Shown here one piece after another: positions 61,416-64,000 of a DNA stretch of 64,000 nucleotides. The stretch lies in contig CAKTOO010000005.1 of the NCBI GenBank assembly GCA_934590165.1, positions 1 to 64,000 on the forward strand. The letters run 5' to 3'. Position numbers and translations under genes: made by a program. The DNA comes from an uncultured Dysosmobacter sp. Lineage in GTDB: Bacteria > Bacillota > Clostridia > Oscillospirales > Oscillospiraceae. The notes under the pieces were generated by a model, which was not told where the DNA came from, did not search any database, and was given only the letters and a program-made list of their open reading frames with translations. Positions within the stretch are counted from its first letter, which is position 1. Every line of letters begins with the position of its first letter.

Positions 61416-62147
61416 ATGGGAAAGCGGAAATTTATGCTGGGAGCGCTGTGTCTGCTAATACTGGCTCTGCTGCCTGGCAGCGTGCGGGAGGCACCGGAGG
61501 CCGCCCAAGCGGATGCGCCGGCTGAGCTGTCGGCGGAGACAAAATATATTGCCCTGACATTTGATGACGGCCCCCGAGCGGGCACCACGGACCGGCTGTT
61601 GGACGGTCTCAAGGAGCGGGGCGCCAGTGTCACTTTCTTTGTGGTGGGAGAGCGGATCGAGGAGAACAAAGACCTTCTTCTGCGGATGCAGGCGGAGGGT
61701 CACCAGATAGGCAACCACACCTGGAGCCATGTGCGACTCCAGGGAGCGGGAGAGAAGACCATCTGCCAGGAGGTGAGCCGGACGCAGGAGGCGCTGGAAG
61801 CGCTGCTGGGGCCGGGGGAGTACTGGCTGCGGCCGCCTTACGGCAAAATGGATGTGCAGGAGCGGAAACTGGTCCCTGTGCCGATGGTCCAGTGGTCCAT
61901 CGACCCCAGAGACTGGGAACTGAAGGATACGGAAAAAGTGGTCCAGGCGGTGCTGAAGGACGCGAAGCCTAATGCCATCATCCTGCTCCATGATATTTAT
62001 CCCACCTCGGTGGACGCCGCGCTGAAGATCGTGGACGCCCTGCAAAAGGAAGGCTACTGGTTTGTCACGGTGAAGGAACTGCTGGCCCTGAACGGCATTC
62101 AGGCCCAGCCGGGCGTACTGTACCGCTCCGGCGATGCGGAAGCATAA
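61416..62147 (+). CDS. Polysaccharide deacetylase (carbohydrate esterase 4, PdaA/NodB type)
   Basis: A 243-aa exported enzyme that removes acetyl groups from peptidoglycan or related glycans. It has a signal/anchor segment (about residues 5-22). The NodB motifs are TFDDGP (about residue 48), the metal-binding NHTWSH (about 101-106), RPPYG (about 145), 'WSIDPRDW' and 'ILLHDIY'. The ATG at 61416 lies about 10 nt after AAAAGGGA; the ATG at 61407 is almost on top of it. It could act in cortex or wall modification. Confidence 0.9.
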   Translation: MGKRKFMLGALCLLILALLPGSVREAPEAAQADAPAELSAETKYIALTFDDGPRAGTTDRLLDGLKERGASVTFFVVGERIEENKDLLLRMQAEGHQIGNHTWSHVRLQGAGEKTICQEVSRTQEALEALLGPGEYWLRPPYGKMDVQERKLVPVPMVQWSIDPRDWELKDTEKVVQAVLKDAKPNAIILLHDIYPTSVDAALKIVDALQKEGYWFVTVKELLALNGIQAQPGVLYRSGDAEA

Positions 62148-62151
62148 AGAG

Positions 62152-62180
62152 ACCCCCCGTCCGCATTGCGGACGGGGGGT
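62152..62180. terminator. Bidirectional intrinsic terminator
   Basis: ACCCCCCGTCCGCA/TGCGGACGGGGGGT between the deacetylase gene and the convergent secG. Confidence 0.75.
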
Positions 62181-62191
62181 TATACGATTGC

Positions 62192-62431
62192 TCACTGCAA
62201 AATCAGCAGGATGAAGGTCAGCACCAGGAAGACAGCACCCACCCACTTGGTAGCGCGGGCCAGCTTGGCATCCAGAGTCTTGGCCTTGTTCTTGGCCAGG
62301 AAGGAATCAGCCACACCGCCGATGGCGCCGGACAGGCCAGCGCTCTTGCCGGACTGGAACAGCACGACCACGATGATGGCCAGACCGCACAGCAGCTGTA
62401 AAATTGTAATTACCATAGTTAAAGCGTCCAT
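62192..62431 (-). CDS. secG: Preprotein translocase subunit SecG
   Basis: A 79-aa two-helix subunit of the Sec translocon ('MDALTMVITILQLLCGLAIIVVVLFQSGKSAGLSGAIGG' then 'WVGAVFLVLTFILLILQ'). The loop 'QSGKSAGLSGAIGG' is the family hallmark. The ATG at 62431 follows TTGGAGGTT. Single gene with its own promoter. Confidence 0.97.
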   Translation of the reverse strand: MDALTMVITILQLLCGLAIIVVVLFQSGKSAGLSGAIGGVADSFLAKNKAKTLDAKLARATKWVGAVFLVLTFILLILQ

Positions 62432-62491
62432 AGGGATAACCTCCAATAATTCGTCATGCAGCAGGCATAAAAAGTCGTTTCACAGACCTTA

Positions 62492-62520
62492 ATGTTACCA
62501 TAGATCTTCCGGCATTTCAA
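62492..62520 (-). promoter_or_regulatory. Sigma-A promoter of secG
   Basis: Minus strand TTGAAA (62520-62515), 17 nt, TAACAT (62497-62492). Confidence 0.6.
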
Positions 62521-62574
62521 GGGCTTTTCCCAAAAAGCAGGCAAAATCAGCGAAATAAAACAAAAAGAAAACTG

Positions 62575-62586
62575 GAACAAATGTTT
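62575..62586. promoter_or_regulatory. LexA (SOS) box
   Basis: GAAC-AAAT-GTTT matches the Gram-positive SOS consensus GAAC-N4-GTTC in 7 of 8 fixed positions and overlaps the -35 element of lexA, so LexA would repress its own gene. Confidence 0.75.
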
Positions 62587-62613
62587 GCATTCTGTAAAAA
62601 TCTGTGATACAAT
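62585..62613 (+). promoter_or_regulatory. Sigma-A promoter of lexA
   Basis: TTGCAT (62585-62590), 17 nt, TACAAT (62608-62613), 46 bp before the start codon. Confidence 0.65.
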
Positions 62614-62659
62614 AATTCCGAAATATAGCTTCTGTCCGTAAAAGAACAAGGAGGCACAT

Positions 62660-63250
62660 ATGGCACAGCTTTCTAAAATGCAGCAGAAAATTTACGAGTA
62701 TATCGCATCCTGTATCCGGGAGCAGGGCTATCCCCCTTCTGTGCGGGAGATCGGGGAGGCTGTGGGGCTGAAGTCTCCTTCCACCGTTCATTTTCACCTG
62801 AAGCATCTGGAGGAGGCCGGTGTCATTGAAAAAGGGGCCGGCAAGGGGCGCGCCATCACCTTGACAGAGCCTCCCGTGCCGGAGGGCCGGGTGCCCATCG
62901 TGGGTAACGTGGCAGCTGGCAGTCCCATCCTGGCGGAGGAGTGCATTGAGGATTACCTGACCTTTGACACCGGTGGCCGCAGCGGGGAATATTTTGCCCT
63001 GCGGGTCCGGGGAGAATCCATGCTGAATGCCGGCATCCTGCCGGGCGACCTGGTGGTGGTTCGCCGCCAACAGGAGGCCAATAACGGCGAGATCGTGGTG
63101 GCCATGATCGAGGACGAGGCCACTGTGAAGCGTTTTTCCCGCCAAAATGGACATATTTGGCTGCTGCCGGAAAATGATGCCTATTCTCCCATTGATGGCA
63201 CCTATGCCCAGATTTTGGGCAAGGTGGCCGCTGTGGTGCGGCGGTATTGA
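62660..63250 (+). CDS. lexA: LexA SOS repressor
   Basis: A 196-aa repressor of DNA-damage genes that cleaves itself when RecA is activated. The winged HTH is 'REQGYPPSVREIGEAVGLKSPSTVHFHLKHLEEAG' (about residues 19-53). The cleavage site Ala-Gly is in 'GNVAAGSP' (about 84-85), the catalytic Ser in 'RGESML' (about 119) and Lys in 'ATVKRF' (about 156). AAGGAGG precedes the ATG. Its own SOS box lies upstream. Confidence 0.98.
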   Translation: MAQLSKMQQKIYEYIASCIREQGYPPSVREIGEAVGLKSPSTVHFHLKHLEEAGVIEKGAGKGRAITLTEPPVPEGRVPIVGNVAAGSPILAEECIEDYLTFDTGGRSGEYFALRVRGESMLNAGILPGDLVVVRRQQEANNGEIVVAMIEDEATVKRFSRQNGHIWLLPENDAYSPIDGTYAQILGKVAAVVRRY

Positions 63251-63260
63251 ATATAGCAAC

Positions 63261-63294
63261 AAACAGCGCCGGGACAATGCTCCGGCGCTGTTTT
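63261..63294. terminator. Intrinsic terminator between lexA and the dehydrogenase
   Basis: AAACAGCGCCGG/CCGGCGCTGTTTT hairpin 11 bp after the lexA stop codon, also usable by the convergent gene. Confidence 0.85.
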
Positions 63295-63298
63295 GTGC

Positions 63299-64000
63299 TT
63301 ATAGTCCGTTGACGGTATTTACAGGCTTTCCGGCCAGGAACGCGTTTACATTTTTCACCGTGCAGTCCATGATGCGCTGACGGCTTTCCTTGGAGCCCCA
63401 GGCAATATGGGGAGTAATGATGCAGTTTTTGGCTTTCAGCAGCGGATTATCACCTTGGATGGGCTCTGTGGACACCACATCCAGACCAGCCGCGGCGACT
63501 TTGCCACTGTTGAGGGCGTCCGCCAGATCCTGTTCCACCACCAGGCCGCCCCGGGCGCTGTTCAACAGAATGACGCCGTCCTTCATTTTGGCGATGGTCT
63601 CCCGGTTGATGATGCCCGCTGTCTCCGGAAACAGGGGACAGTGGAGGGCAATCACATCGGAGGCTGTCAGCAGGGTGTCCAGATCCGTATATTCGGCAAT
63701 GGTCTCCCCCTCCGGACAGGGCCGGGAGCCGGTGGCCAGCACCCGCATTCCCAGTGCCTTGGCAATGCGGCCGGTGGCCTGGCCGATGCGGCCGAAGCCG
63801 ATGATGCCCATGGTTTTGCCGTCCAGCTCGATCAGAGGATAATCCCAGTAGCAAAAGTCTGGGCAGCGTTCCCATTTGCCGGTGAACACAGTTTCGCTGT
63901 GGTGGGCCACATGGTGGCAGATCTCCAGCAGCAGAGCAATGGTGAATTGTCCCACGGCGGCGGTGCCGTAGGCGGGGACATTGGAAACAGGGATACCCCG
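63299..64000 (-). CDS. D-2-hydroxyacid dehydrogenase, 5' end outside the window
   Basis: About 233 C-terminal residues of an NAD(P)-dependent 2-hydroxyacid dehydrogenase. The frame stays open to the window edge ('GIPVSNVPAYGTAAVGQ'), so the N-terminal part is missing. NAD-binding 'GIIGFGRIGQATGRIAKALGM', the Arg of 'LNSARGGLV', Glu in 'VVSTEP' and catalytic His in 'ITPHIAW' are intact. The pattern 'NVPAYGT..VGQ...ALLLE' is closest to glycerate/hydroxypyruvate reductases; the substrate remains open. Unlike serA in this window it has no ACT domain. Confidence 0.9.
   Translation of the reverse strand, partial: RGIPVSNVPAYGTAAVGQFTIALLLEICHHVAHHSETVFTGKWERCPDFCYWDYPLIELDGKTMGIIGFGRIGQATGRIAKALGMRVLATGSRPCPEGETIAEYTDLDTLLTASDVIALHCPLFPETAGIINRETIAKMKDGVILLNSARGGLVVEQDLADALNSGKVAAAGLDVVSTEPIQGDNPLLKAKNCIITPHIAWGSKESRQRIMDCTVKNVNAFLAGKPVNTVNGL

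Overview
The window is a gene-dense, GC-rich piece of a bacterial chromosome, most likely from a gut member of the Clostridia (Oscillospiraceae-like; genus not determined). The evidence is the combination of a T-box leader, Firmicutes-style sigma-A promoters (TTGACA-17-TATAAT), a GAAC-N4-GTTT LexA box, zinc-binding ribosomal proteins S14 (type Z) and S4, RNase Y, an S-layer-homology protein and a compact archaeal-type ProRS. No prophage, plasmid, transposase or CRISPR array is visible.

Layout. 1-12,200: two tRNA-Leu genes, citrate synthase, a sirtuin, an ArsC/Spx-like protein, a YihY membrane protein, a secreted nuclease, an M29 aminopeptidase / gamma-carbonic-anhydrase / AI-2E-family operon, a class I glutamine amidotransferase-like hydrolase, an XRE/DUF3169 pair, a HAD phosphatase, an unknown membrane protein and tRNA-Arg. 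12,200-21,960: serA and typA (divergent), a 273-bp MITE-like element, a secreted stalk-domain protein, TRIC channel and LysR, then a HAD / YmdB-like / YbaK / SbcD-like operon. 22,000-37,400: T-box-controlled thrS, pyruvate carboxylase, a TRAP-TAXI transporter, and a MacAB-like exporter followed by an SLH protein. 37,400-44,230: RNA methyltransferase, an amidase with a duplicated 3' end, rny, a small XRE regulator facing a 53-aa protein, a frameshifted acetyltransferase, and proS.

44,350-60,850 is one continuous S10-spc-alpha ribosomal supercluster (rpsJ to rplQ) with secY, adk, map, a KOW protein, infA and rpoA embedded. It has a long attenuator-like leader before rpsJ and a roughly 300-nt highly structured gap before rpsH. 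60,900-64,000 holds a zinc-ribbon membrane protein, a polysaccharide deacetylase, secG, lexA with its SOS box, and the 3' part of a 2-hydroxyacid dehydrogenase that runs off the window.

Most genes are housekeeping. The points that deserve attention are non-coding or at gene ends: the terminal-inverted-repeat element at 15662-15934, two cases where the 3' end of a gene is followed by a second copy differing in its coding part only at synonymous positions (amidase and rplQ), the structured leaders of rpsJ and rpsH, palindromic operators beside two small XRE regulators, and a GGFNR-repeat tail on ribosomal protein S3. Function calls rest on recognised motifs and family knowledge; no database search was run.
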